The notes under the pieces: model-generated | Databases searched by the model: none | Told to the model about the DNA's origin: nothing | What the model saw: only the letters and a program-made list of their open reading frames with translations | Source of the DNA: Limnoperna fortunei | Taxonomy: Eukaryota > Mollusca > Bivalvia > Mytilida > Modiolidae | NCBI GenBank assembly: GCA_944474755.1 | Contig: OX104120.1 | Span: 38,482,067-38,546,066 of the forward strand | Direction: 5' to 3' | DNA length: 64,000 nucleotides | Program-made: the position numbers and the translations under genes | Part shown: positions 1 to 10,964 of the stretch, piece by piece | Position numbering within the stretch: the stretch's first letter is position 1 | Layout of the letters: every line of letters starts with the position of its first letter

Positions 1-222
1 AACTACATATGGTGTACTTCATACACACCAAGTTTTGTTGAATTCCGTTTTACATGTACAATTTTGTTTCTTGATTTGTAAAATCAAGATATTATTGTGA
101 ACTGAATTAATTTGATAAAATAACAAATACAGCTTAAAATTTGATTTTTTTTAAAACAAAACCATGTTGAACAAGTCATTCGTTGACAAATATGTCGACT
201 GTTAAAACACCAAATAAACATA

Positions 223-420
223 ATAGCACATGGCTACATTTATATGGGAATTATTCTGATTGGTAGACGATTATGTTATACACAATTTGATTGGTTATAA
301 CCATATTGAATTTCGAATTTCGAATCTTGAATCTCGAGTTTCGAATCTCGAATTTAGAGTTTCGAATCATGAATCTCGAATTTCGAATATCGAAATAGCC
401 TTCTTGGCTTTCGTAAGAAA
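223..420 (+). repeat. dispersed repeat with (GAATYTC)n heptamer array, copy 1
   Basis: Positions 306-400 hold roughly a dozen imperfect copies of a 7 bp unit GAATYTC. The flanks recur at 54414-54563: both copies start with TAGCAC-TGGCTAC, share a segment around TGATTGGTAGACGAT and TGATTGGTTATAAC, enter the heptamer array at TATTGAATTTCG, and leave it at GCCTTCTKGGCTTTCGTAA. The array is longer here than in copy 2, so the heptamers changed number after dispersal. No coding capacity is claimed; a 70-codon open frame through the array is a by-product of the 7 bp period. Confidence 0.8.
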
Positions 421-719
421 CTGCTTTAGATTAAATATTCGTCCTACTCAATCGCTGTTGTATCGAACATGAATCTTCAGTTGTTTCCTCACTAGCTAGT
501 GTGCATGTTTTTATTTTTCTTGTTCAAATACCTTTTTAAAAGCATGTTATTACCAACCGCTTGATTTATTTTCTATTTATAGCATCAACACCTAGTGATA
601 TACTACAGAACACAGATGACATCTGTAAGTATTTCAAATATATTAAATTAGTGTTATATTTCATAATTATATTAATCGATATGTTGTTACGTGTTTAAAA
701 AATTATGGTTAAATTCCGC

Positions 720-1066
720 ACGTTAGCTGCGACCGTACTAAATGGGTTCCCAGCGCTCGACCCATAGAGCTGCCAACCGCGTCCCGAAATGGCAGATAAG
801 GGAGTCCTACCGTTAGAGAACTAGATCGTAGACGGTAACGTGTTGTTAACAGTGTCATGCTTCTTGAAATTCACCTTTAGAAGATTTTGAAATAGAGAAG
901 GCTCGTTGTATCTGCTACAAAGGGTAAATTTGTTTCCCTTCCCAATTCAATAAAAATTGTGTTGCCTTGTGTTTTCCTGTTGATTTTTTGTTTGTAACGT
1001 GTTCTTGTCTTGACTATAAATGAAATTTTGCTCCCTGGACGTTGGACAATCAATCAATCAATCAAT
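720..1066 (+). mobile_element. 3' fragment of a LINE or SINE ending in (CAAT)n
   Basis: This is a GC-richer block in AT-rich DNA ending with CTGGACGTTGGA followed by five CAAT units at about 1045-1066. A CAAT/ATTG tail is also what ends LINE-A at 3121-3147, which suggests mobilisation by the same type of LINE. Positions 745-830 (GGGTTCCC...GCTCGACCC) are vaguely like a pol III box region, but no convincing A/B box pair is visible. It could be a SINE or the 3' UTR of a 5'-truncated LINE. Confidence 0.5.
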
Positions 1067-2559
1067 CATTTAAAATGAGTTTCGCTGAAACGCAAATGTA
1101 ACTTAATACAACAAATCAGTGCATTTTAAAGTCATCAGAATTTCTACATATGATGTATTGTCATCGAAAAACGTTTAGATTGTGCCTCTTTCTTAGACCT
1201 TCTTCTAAATATAGATTTATATAAAAAAAAATTAAATGACTTCAACTTCAGCAGTAGTCCAGCAGTAGTAATTTCACACTCAAACGACATGATAGAGCTT
1301 GCTATCCATATTGACCGGACCATATTGTTGTCAAACGTAATCATAATTTATATACAAAGCTATTGAAGGAAGGATTAGTTATACATATAAATGTTCGTGC
1401 TCTACCAAAAGGTTGGCAATACGGTTGACAAAAATACAATCTGCAGAGCAAGGACAGCAAATACTGTAGAACTGTATATTGGCGAAGTTATATCAATCAT
1501 TTGTGGATTCGTAAAAGGGGTTAAGGCAAATTATAATTAAGACTGACATTAAACAATTTTGCATGTTAAAACATTTGATTTTTAAACTCTTTAAACCACC
1601 TTTCCTCACGATAAACTAAAATCCCGCTTCCACACATGCCTTCTAATTTACAGTCTTAGGTAAGTACAATACGTATATTTCTATTTAAGAACCAAAAGAC
1701 AAATTATGCTACAACGAGGAAGTTAATAGTATTCAAGATTTTAAAACAACTTTTTTTTTTATTTTTGGGATGCATTTCTTCGCTGGTAATCGTAATTGCA
1801 ATGGGTGCAAACTTTGCCCCACCCTTTGCCGATATTTTTCGTGTATTCATATGAACTAAAGTAAATGTCTTCAACGTCATATGTAAGACAATGAGATTAT
1901 ATAATATTAATAAAGTCCTTTCAATTACCAAACAAACCCTTAGTTTGCTGAGGGGCTTGCAGGAATATATCCTTCAAAACTTGTATTAAAGAGCTTTGAG
2001 TGAATATACTGATTTTCGTTAACGTCGCCAATTTCTTCGAAATAGACTTTTAAACCAATGACACAAGAAAAGGACAAGATAGGGTAAGGTCCATTTTTGG
2101 CCCCCTCTTGAAAATAACTCATCTTTGCAGTAATTTGAGCATACAGACATAGCATTAAAAATATGGTCTTATTTTGGTGCTATCATGCGCGATACACTCC
2201 ACGTTCTTCCATGCTTGCCAAATCTGTAGGCTATTTTCAATTCAGCTTTAATTTGAAGATGGTTTCAGTAAATTAACTTCTGTTATTCTCATCAAATATT
2301 CACCAAATGTTAACACAAGATGTATAGATACCTGTTACAGGCAGGTTCTGGTTTAAATAAATATAGAAAAACTTTATCTCGCAAAAAAGAATGCTTTTCT
2401 CATGCAAAAATCTTTGCTTTTGAGAATTACAAGCTTTTCAACAAAAACTTGGTAATTACTATTTCTTCGTCAAATTTTATCACAATATACAAATTGATAG
2501 AAGATACAGACATAAGGTAATTTTAAATAAGGGCTGTCTGGGTTAAAAGTTTTTTTCTG
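1067..2559. other. unassigned non-coding DNA
   Basis: AT-rich sequence with only short open frames (75 codons or fewer) that show no recognisable domain. I see no RNA gene or element boundary here. Confidence 0.6.
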
Positions 2560-2850
2560 TTGATAAAAAACTGTTAAACAAGTAATAAAAATATAGATTT
2601 GTCAGAATTACCTCCCTTGTTAAAGATTGAATTTTCATTATGTTTGCCTATACCGAACTCGTTATATCGTAAACTTTGTGTTTGAACAATTAATAAGGAG
2701 ATTTGATATTAGGGTTATAAGTCTCTCGTAGTATTAATTTTATTGAAATTCTGAGTTAATAATGAAAGATATTAATGTTAATTCTACCATCAGTGCAATA
2801 TCTATTCTGAGATATCCAGAAAAAAAACGGAGGATGGTGTCCTGCATTTA
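2560..2850 (+). repeat. dispersed repeat family C, copy 1
   Basis: Around 2605-2670 the order TTACCTCCCTTGTTAAA, TTTTCATTAT, CC-ATACCGAACTC matches a block at 21810-21870 (TAACCTCCATTGTTAAA, TTTTCATTAT, CCTGTACCAAACTC). A second shared motif, GGATGGTGTCCTG, lies at about 2831 here and 21886 there. The two copies differ in the DNA between these anchors. Identity is moderate, so this is an old non-coding repeat of unknown type. Confidence 0.55.
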
Positions 2851-3146
2851 ATGAAGTCAAACAAATTATTTTTGTCTGACTTTATTGGTAAGACAAAGTG
2901 TGAAACAATTATATAATAGCGAACAAAATATCTATTTTTGCAAAAACCAATATTCAAATCTAATGTGTATTAAGTAAATCCCAAACATATTCTTTAAGGA
3001 AGATATATAGATCCATTTCAAAGGTGCGCTTAAATTCTGTTTAGATGTCCTACCATGCATAGTTACAGCGGAACTGACATAATCCAAAAACTTTAACAAA
3101 ATGGTGTAAATTAACATTTCAAAGATTGATTGATTGATTGATTGAT

Positions 3147-6100
3147 TGTTGTTTTACCTCCAGCAAGCAATATTTCAGCTATATTCAAGACATGCTTGAT
3201 TGTGTATGGACAGTTGCATGGCACACACTCGGGTCGTTGCTCGTTATTTAAAATATAATTATGAGTCGTCCTGGTATGACCAAGACGACATCTGGTTAAA
3301 ACAACTTGGTCTCGACGACTTCTAAAACAACTAAAATTATTTTTGTGCAGTAGTGGCTGGATCTCATGAAGTTTATTATGAATCTCTAGATCCCAACCAC
3401 TCTCCCACAAACGAGAAATATGTTTAAAAATAAGTGCTTTAAAATCAGTAAAAGGTATGGCACAATTAATTATATCGTTATTCAAGGCCTTTTTGGCCTC
3501 CTCGTCCACGACCGTGTTCCCATGGATCCCCACATGACTTGGGATCCAGAAAAACATAACTTCTTTACCTAAAGCTACCAGGGATTTGTAAATTTGAACA
3601 ATTTTTAAAATATAAGGATTCTTAAATTTGAAGTTTGCAATAGCAAGAAGACATGACAGAGAATAAGAGCATATCATAAATTTGTGCTCCTCTGACGAAG
3701 CAACTATTTTCATCGCAAGAAGAATAGCTTGCGCCTCAGCAGTAAATACAGACGAGGCAGACGGGAGACGACGAGTTTCAACACGCTTTCCGAAGACAGC
3801 GGCTGAAGCAACTTTATCTTCGTCTTTTGACCCATCCGTATAAATAGTACTATAGTCTGGGTAACAAGATTTAATTTCTGCAAAATGTTGCTGTATAATT
3901 AATGGGTTTGTGTCAGATTTTCTATGTTTTCTTAGATCATAAATAAATAGTGGCTTGGGGTTTAACCAAGGAGGGTTATGTGGAATTTCAATTGCAGCAA
4001 TTTCATCTAAATTTATACTTGAATTCTCCAAATGAGATTTAATCCGCAGGCCAAAAGGTTGAATTTTGTTTGGATGCTTTTCGAAAATGTTCTGATAGAG
4101 AGGTTTGAAAACACAGTCGTGGGCGGGGTTGTCGGGATAAGCCTTCAATTTGGTTGCATATTGCAAAGCGAGCTTTATTCTTCTTTGATACAAAGAAGGC
4201 TCGTTTGCTTCTACATACAAACTATTTACAGGTGTGGTTCTAAATGCTCCAAGGCATAGTCGCAATCCTTGATGGTGTATAGTATCAAGGATTTTGACGT
4301 ATGACTTGCGAGCAGAACCATAAATAAAACAACCGTAATCCAATTTCGATCGAACCAGCGATCTATATAGATTGAGTAAAACATCGCATTCAGCACCCCA
4401 GTCGGTGCTGGATACGACCTTTAAAATATCTAATGCTTTAAGGCATTTATTTTTTAACATTTTGATATGGGGAAGAAAGGTTAGCCTTGAATCAAAAATG
4501 AGACCAAGAAAAGTGGTTTCTTTTACAATTTTGATAGGATTATTATATAATTTTAATTCAGGATCAGGATGCATCTTACGTTTATTACAAAAATGCATCC
4601 CAACAGTTTTTGCAGTGGAGAATTTAAAACCAATCTCCATTGCCCATTTCTCTATTCTATTTAAACACAACTGCAGCTGACGTTCGATATTATTCATATT
4701 TTTCCCTCGGTAACATATGAGGAAGTCGTCAACATATAGAGAACCATCAATATTATCTTTTAAAACTTGAGCAAGGCTATTAATTTTAATACTAAATAAA
4801 GTGACAGAAAGGATGCTGCCTTGAGGAACACCCATTTCCTGTATAAAAGGGTCAGATAACGTAGAATTGACCCTAACTTTAAATTCTCTGTCAGATAAAA
4901 AGTTTGAGATAAAGGTAGGAAGTCTACCTTTCAACCCCATATCAAAAAGATCTTTTAAAATACCATATTTCCATGTTGTGTCATATGCTTTTTCTAAATC
5001 GAAAAAGATGGACACAACATGTTCATTTTTGGCAAATGCGTTTCGAATATGTTTCGAAACGCGCCAGATGATCAATAGTACTACGACCTTGTCTGAATCC
5101 ACACTGGATATTCGAGATTAGGTTGTTCGATTCTAAAAACCAGACAAGGCGATCGTTGATCATCCATTCCATGGTTTTACAAAGACAGCTTGTGAGGGCT
5201 ATAGGCCGATAGTTGGTCGCTTCCGAGTGATCTTTTCCTGGTTTTGGAATAGGCACAACAGTGGCCATTTTCCAAATAGATGGTAAGTCACCCGTTTCCC
5301 AAATGTTGTTAAGAAGATTCAGAAGACATTGGAGAGAAGATTGTGGCAGATATTTGAGAAGTTGATAATGGATGTCATCTGGACCACATGCTGTATCGTG
5401 AGATTTGTTCAATGAAGTTTTTAGCTCTTCCAAAGAAAAAGGTTTATTATAATCTTCTAAATTTTTTGACTGGAAATTAAGCTTTGATTTTTCTTTTTGA
5501 ATTTTGATCCGCTGAAATGTGGGATGATAATTTTCAGCAGAGGAGTGTGTTGCAAATGTTTCGGCCAGTTTATTTGATATGTCTGACTCTGATGTTAACA
5601 AGTCTTGTCCATCCTTTAAATGATGGACATTTGCTTTACTGTTTTTTAAGTCCGTGCGAGACCGTTTTACGGTAGTCAAGGACGTTAAAAACCCCCTTAA
5701 GTAAGTACTGTTTTTACCTTTAATTTAACGAATCATGTTCCAAATTTTATTCATGGGGGTATGGTTATTCAGTTCAGAAACAAAGTTACGCCAAGAAGTG
5801 CGTCGTCTTTGTTTCGTTACCCTGCGAGCTTTCGCTCGAAAAATTCGGAAATGGTAAAGATTATTTTGAGTTGGGTGTTTATTAAAGCGTCGTTCGGCTT
5901 TTTTCCAGTCTTTAATAGCGTCCTCACAGCTGTCATCGAACCATGGTTTACTAGGATGTTTTGGATTTGTCGAGGTCTTAGGAATTGTTTCATCAGCAAT
6001 TGAAATAAGTGTTTCATTGAATTTTAAAATTGGATCAAAAACAGCTTCAAAAGCATCCGAGTTAAGTCGCTCTATACAGAGTTGTTCAACTAGAGGCCAA

Positions 6101-6798
6101 TTGGCCTTGCCAAATTTATACCGAGCGACTCGTTCTGCGTTTGACGAGTGTAAAGATTCCAAGATAATAGGAAAGTGATCACTGCCACAGAGATCGTCAT
6201 GGACTTTCCATGAGAAATCGGGCAACAGAGAAGGATCTGCTATCGTTAGATCAATAGCCGAGTATGATCCATTCCCAGGATGTAAATATGTATTAGTTCC
6301 ATCATTAAAAATGCATAGATCTTCCTGATTCATTAAGCTTTCAATAATTTTACCTTTATCGTTGATTTTGTTACTGCCCCATAAAGGGTCGTGTCCGTTG
6401 AAATCCCCAAGTAATATATAAGGGGCCGGAAGCTGATCAGTAAGATGTTTCAACTGATTTAAATTTAATAAAGAATTTGGAGGGATATACACAGAGCATA
6501 AAGTAATTGTTTTGTCTAAAGAAATTCTAACAGCAACCGCCTGAAGATCAGTGTTGAGATCTACAGGGCTATGTAGAACTTGGTCTTTTACAAGAATGGT
6601 AGAACCGCCAGCAGCTCTATCATTCTCGTCTACATATGTGCTGTATATAGAGTAGTTTTTTAAAGATATATTATCACTTCGTTTTAGGTGGAACTCTTGG
6701 AGGCAAAATGCAACAGGAAGAAAGGCTTGAACTAATAATGTAATTTCCAGAAAATTAATCTTAAGACCTCGACAATTCCATTGTATTATTGTACCCAT
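3147..6798 (-). pseudogene. LINE-A ORF2: APE endonuclease / reverse transcriptase / RNase H
   Basis: Encodes the enzyme that nicks target DNA and copies the element RNA. The endonuclease segment (6798-5725, 357 residues) has WNCRG (7-11), QE (34-35), GDFNGHD (131-137), AIDLT (181-185) and GSDH (205-208). A TAA at 5725-5727 interrupts the frame, which then continues into RT. A frameshift near 5050-5100 sits in a small palindromic insertion (CGAAAC-ATATT-CGAAAC). The 3' segment (5102-3111) has RT motif A FFDLEKAYD (33-41), motif B GVPQG (91-95), motif C YVDD (123-126) and an RNase H domain with TDGS (422-425), E456, H523 and D533. The RNase H position where an aspartate is expected (context CSYSLS, 480) is tyrosine. 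The C-terminus fuses into the repeat tail. Dead copy. Confidence 0.88.
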
Positions 6799-6937
6799 TA
6801 TGGTTTGCGAATAGGGGAATAGTTGACAGATTTTTTGGGGCTATTCCACCGGTTTCTCCTGGGGGATCTAACTTTAGATCCAGTATCTGGGGGTAGTGTA
6901 TCCATGGGGTCGCCCCAGATAGTGGTGTCTAGATGAT

Positions 6938-7902
6938 CTAGACTTCCAAATCTGTTGTGGACCTTAATGGGATCCCGCAGCAGTTTAGGAGTACGATCTC
7001 CTTTTTGATTTGGGTTTTTATTTGAATTTGAAGAATTTGAATTGGAAATAGTATTTTATGAATTTTTTTGGGGCTGCTTGAAGAATTAGCTGATGATGTA
7101 GATGGTGCTGAAGATGTAGCAGTTTGAGAAGATGAAGATTTTCGTGAAGATTTAATGATTTTGTCTGTTGTTTTTACTGGTAATTTTGAAGGTTCCTGTT
7201 TGTCAATGGGCCAGGTGATGATTGTCTGCGTTTCAACAGAAGTGAGAACGCGTTTGGCAACACTGGCGTATGACGTTGATGCAGGAGACGACAGATTGTT
7301 TGAATTGAAGAGGCGACGTGCCTCAGGGTATGTGATATTTTTTCCGTTTTTAATTTTTGAATTTCTTTTCTCTTTTGAAGTGAGCACACTCCTTGGATGA
7401 GGACATGTGGGCTTCACCACAATTGGCACACTTTGGATTATTTGTGCAGGTAAAGCCCTCCTGTCCTACCTCTGCACATTTAAAGCATACCAAGGAGCCT
7501 CTACATTGTCCTTTTCCATGGCCAAATTTCTGACATTTAAAGCAGCGCACAGGATTTGGAATGTATGCGCTGACAGGAATTTAATGTTCTGTGAGGCGTT
7601 GATGTAATTTCCAAATCTAAAATTTTATGCAGTTGTAATAAATTTACGGATTGCTGTTTTTTAGAAACTTCAATCAGTAAAGAGTCAGATTTCATTTTAG
7701 TGACGTTTTTAACGTCTCCTGCACAAGCCTTGATGGTTTTTTCTATGACAAAGGGAGAAACTTTACATAAAGGTTTGTTTGAATCCTTACTAGTTAATAC
7801 AATAAATCTTGTCCAGTGTTCATCATCAACAATGTCTTCAAGCGGAATTTCATTTTTTCTTTTTTTGGAACTTGTTTGAATTAAAGGTGCATCGGAAGCC
7901 AT
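6938..7902 (-). pseudogene. LINE-A ORF1: Gag-like RNA-binding protein with CCHC knuckles
   Basis: ORF1 proteins of I-group LINEs coat the element RNA. The ATG at 7902 opens a protein beginning MASDAPL with a basic patch (KKRK). After about 110 codons the frame breaks near 7600-7550. In the next frame there are zinc-knuckle motifs, CFKCQKFGHGKGQC followed by CFKC and CANCGEAHMSSSKEC (about 7548-7375). A second frame change near 7375 leads to a segment with ITYPEARRL, a motif I associate with ORF1 of this group, and a Ser-rich C-terminus. The jump from a PHRTLN-type sequence straight to IPNPVRCF suggests that an internal block was deleted, not only a base lost. Confidence 0.75.
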
Positions 7903-8115
7903 GATGCAAAGAATGCGTTTCACCACCCTTGTCACCCACCCGCCACGGAGTGCCAACAGGGGCGATGCTTTGTGTCTGCGGATCACCAGCAGAAAGCATC
8001 AGGTGTTCCAAGGGCGGTATACTCAAATAGATGAATTTCTTAAGGAACGCAAACTTCGTGCCAGACTTAACTGGCGAAACAACCGTTCGAAATTACATCT
8101 ACTCGATTGACCCAT

Positions 8116-8770
8116 TAGCCACCGCTTTCTTAACAGCTTGTAACTGTACAACTTTGCTACTAAGATACATACGATATAATCAAGTGAAAAGAAGAATGAA
8201 GACAAGCTTGTTAAGTGCTCGGCGTGACCAGCCGATTGACCGAACCGGGTCCATCCGGCCTCCCGTCTAGTCGAAGTCAGGGCCAAAGTGGTGTATTGAA
8301 AATCAAACCCGCTGACCCGCACTAATGGATGCAGCAGAGTGTGATCTCTCAACCACCAGGATCCATTCCTCCACCATCACGGGTTGCAACACACGGCAAA
8401 CATGTCGCCTCTATAAAGCTGAGGAAGCTTTGCCATCAGCCACCGCCTTCTTTGCAAATCCTGTACTGAAGCTGTCTATCAAATGGTACATACATTTCAT
8501 GGAACAGTTTGAAGGAAAATAATGTAATAGAGTAGCTTAAATGAGAAGGATTCACAAAGGGCAAGACGTGACATGCCGATTCATCGAAGTCAGGGCTAAC
8601 TCGATTTCCCGTCTAGAAAAAGTAAGGGTTCAGTAAGTTATCGGGACCGTTTACCCGGCCTACTGAAATCCCGTCCTGTAATCGACACGGGTCGCAACAC
8701 ACGGCAAGTGTTGCCTCTTTTAGCAGACTCTTACTGCAGGCTGAGGAAGCCGTGGGCCTATTCTCCTGTG
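8116..8770 (-). repeat. two tandem ~325 bp monomers upstream of LINE-A ORF1
   Basis: Monomer 1 (about 8116-8436) and monomer 2 (about 8437-8770) share, in the same order: AGCCACCGCYTTCTT, GTGAC-AGCCGATT or its variant, TCGAAGTCAGGGC, CCCGTCTAG, ACGGGTYGCAACACACGGCA and GCTGAGGAAGC. Identity is patchy, so the duplication is old. The position directly 5' of ORF1 on the minus strand suggests monomeric promoter units, as known for some other LINEs; promoter activity is inference. Confidence 0.6.
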
Positions 8771-8804
8771 CCCCGGGTCCCACACGGGGTAACATTTCGA
8801 AGAT

Positions 8805-9600
8805 GTTTTACTTTAATAAAAATGACTTCTAGAACAGTCTTTTCAGCTTGTTATTCGAGTGCATACAAACGAAACAAAATTAAATTCTTTAAAATTCTTT
8901 ACGTTTACTTCGTCGGAACGTGTGTTCCGCGCATGTCATACGTTTCGACTACTTTCGGTATTAGTTTAGACAACTAATTTTTTCAACCTTTACGTAGTAC
9001 AATTGTGTTATTTAAAATATTCTATTTTTGGACACGTCAATATCATTTATCATACAAATTTTCTAAAATATGTAACAAATGAAAGTAGACTTAAAAAAAA
9101 AAAACAAAAAAAAAAAAAAAGAATAACGTCGGGACTCGAACCAGCGTTTCGCGATTCATAATGCGTATAATCTGCGAGCTAACCAATTACGCCATATATG
9201 CACAAACGTTTTCTTACGAAAATAAGAATTATTTATGCGTCAAATTGCTTACATGATATATTTGATGATAGGTTACACCAGTTTTTATACCATTTATAAT
9301 TATTACGTAAAAATATTAACATCTATTTAGACATATTAAGGTGTTATCTCTGAATATTTTTACATGAATAACAATGTCTGGAACAGTCTTTTCATTTTGT
9401 TTTTACGCGTGTGTATTCAAACCAGTTAAACAAAGCGAAATTCTTTACATTACTTCTAATTTTCTCTGATGTTTGTCAGTCCGGTGATTCCGCGCATATT
9501 ACACGTATCTTCCACATTCGCTAAATATTATTGTGGTAATTTTATTTATTTCAATCTGTATACTAATTGCGTTCTTTAAATATTCCATTTCCGGACGATT
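8805..9600. repeat. diverged direct duplication flanking a tRNA-like sequence
   Basis: Copy 1 (about 8805-9040) and copy 2 (about 9355-9600) share ordered anchors: GAACAGTCTTTTCA, a CAAA-AAA-CG...AAATTCTTTAC block, GTG-TTCCGCGCAT, ACACGTWTC or CATACGTTTC, TTTTTTCAA or TATTTCAA, and AAATATTC near a GGAC motif. The intervening DNA (9041-9354) contains the tRNA-like element at 9121-9200. The duplication is old and non-coding. Confidence 0.55.
9121..9200 (-). tRNA. tRNA-derived sequence with intact B box (pseudogene or SINE head)
   Basis: On the minus strand a near-consensus A box TGGCGTAATTGG (9194-9183) is followed by a perfect B box GGTTCGAGTCC (9142-9132). A T-rich run directly downstream on the minus strand (below 9121) could act as a pol III terminator. 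The A-to-B spacing is about 40 nt, longer than the roughly 32 nt of ordinary class I tRNAs. The acceptor ends (about GCATATA and GTTATTC) do not pair, and no clean anticodon stem forms. I therefore favour a tRNA-derived SINE head or decayed tRNA gene over a functional tRNA. No isotype assigned. Confidence 0.55.
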
Positions 9601-9995
9601 AAGTCTGCAAATAAATTTTTTCACAGTTTTGCCTCTTTAAATATGATTAAAAAATGCTACGCTTTGAAAGACACGATCTTTCAAGACTTAAATAATCAAT
9701 TTTGGAATAGAAATTATATCAATTCCTGATAGATGTATTTTATTATCAAAATTTAACTGTTTCATCACTGTTACACGTTTAAATTGTTAGTTTTATTAAA
9801 ATATTTACTTATTTTATCCTTATATTGATTTTTTACTCATTTCTATCTAAGTTTGTCAACACTGTTTAACAATTACCAGCATAAATGGATGTATATTCAG
9901 ATTCGGAAATGCAAGTTCGGTCCGGTTGTAGGCTTATATATTATGCTGAACAAGACAAAAATCACGCGAATTTGAGGACAAAATATTGATTTTTT
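9601..9995. other. unassigned non-coding DNA
   Basis: AT-rich; I see no recognisable gene or repeat boundary. Confidence 0.5.
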
Positions 9996-10101
9996 AATAT
10001 GAGCGGACGCGTATATCACAAATATATTTTAAATATTAAAAAAGTTTTTGCAACAAATAATACAGTTAAATATCTTCGTGGTAAACGCGTCCGCTCATAT
10101 T
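9996..10101. repeat. inverted repeat with perfect 17 bp arms
   Basis: AATATGAGCGGACGCGT at 9996-10012 is the exact reverse complement of 10085-10101, separated by 72 AT-rich bases. The GC-rich arms stand out from the local composition. It may be a tiny snapback MITE remnant. Confidence 0.8.
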
Positions 10102-10306
10102 TAAAATGGTGTTCGAAATCTCAAAAACGTACCGATTTTCACAGGCCACTACAATTGGCCTATTTTAGTAAGGTGCATATAATAATTTTACATGATAAGA
10201 AAAGAAAGTTATATTGATTTTCTGTAAGAAGGGATAATGTACCTTTGAAAAAACATTATGATCTACAGATTGTAGTAATTTCATATTTAGCGAAAATATC
10301 GTTATT

Positions 10307-10408
10307 AAGGTCTTTCCCCATTTCCAAGGGAAAGACCTTCTTGTCTTTCTTATGATTATTAAGGTCTTTCCCCTTTTCCAAGGGAAAGACCTTCTTGTCT
10401 TTCTTATG

Positions 10409-10446
<38 letters not shown>

Positions 10447-10964
10447 CATTATTATTATTATTATTTTTCTTCTTCCGCGGAGGTTTGCCAAAAAGTGTCT
10501 TGACGTATCATTTCGATACTTTGTAACATCAATCGGTCATATCCGGAGATGACATGGCTCATGCTTTTAGACCGATCTATTTTTAGTAACAGAGTTATCT
10601 GCCCGAACACGAAAACCCTTGTTAGCAGATAAACTCAGAAACCATAACCGATTCTTAAAATCTGAACTGTAAAAAATGTCGCTGGACCTATGGCAATGAT
10701 TTGTCATGCAAAATTTTTTTTCCAATCAACTTCCTGTTTACGCGTTTTTGACCTGAAAAATGTCACAACGCGTCAATTTGCCTTTTGTCCCTAGCAACCG
10801 AATGAAAGTCCTTAACAACCACATATTTTTTGGCTCGGGACCACTTTCTTTACTCAAATAACTCATTTTTATGACAGGAAGTGACATTTTGTGCTGTAGC
10901 AAGACACAAAACCCATAGCATCACCTAACTTTTCTAACTTTAGAGGAACAGTGGGAAAGACCTT
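10307..10964. mobile_element. non-autonomous TIR element with internal hairpin duplication and (ATT)n
   Basis: Starts AAGGTCTTTCCC (10307) and ends GGGAAAGACCTT (10953-10964), a perfect 12 bp terminal inverted repeat. The left end carries two 54 bp units (starting 10307 and 10361), each of which is itself a hairpin, AAGGTCTTTCCC...AGGGAAAGACCTT. These are followed by an (ATT)n microsatellite (10408-10464). The interior has no transposase-like frame. No clear target duplication. The boundaries rest on the TIR alone. Confidence 0.55.
10408..10464. repeat. (ATT)n microsatellite
   Basis: About 19 ATT units with one interruption (ATC near 10447), inside the TIR element. Confidence 0.95.

Larger units (their letters stand above)
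3121..8770 (-). mobile_element. LINE-A: I/Nimb-like non-LTR retrotransposon with RNase H, inactivated
   Basis: Reading the minus strand: 5' monomers (8770-8116), leader (to 7903), ORF1 with zinc knuckles (7902-6938), ORF2 with APE endonuclease, RT and RNase H (6798 to about 3150), then a (CAAT)n tail (3147-3121 as GATT on plus). RNase H downstream of RT together with a CCHC ORF1 is typical of the I group; the clade name Nimb is my inference. ORF2 runs straight into the tail through TATAGCTGAAATATTGCT, a motif close to the SINE tail at 22921-22980, so the usual C-terminus and 3' UTR seem partly deleted. I found no target-site duplication. Confidence 0.85.

Noticed and set aside
260..472. 70-residue frame with repeating SNLESRV heptads, like a coiled-coil peptide
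   Set aside because: It arises because a 7 bp DNA repeat read in one frame gives a 7-residue protein repeat; the frame is not shared by the second copy at 54.4 kb.
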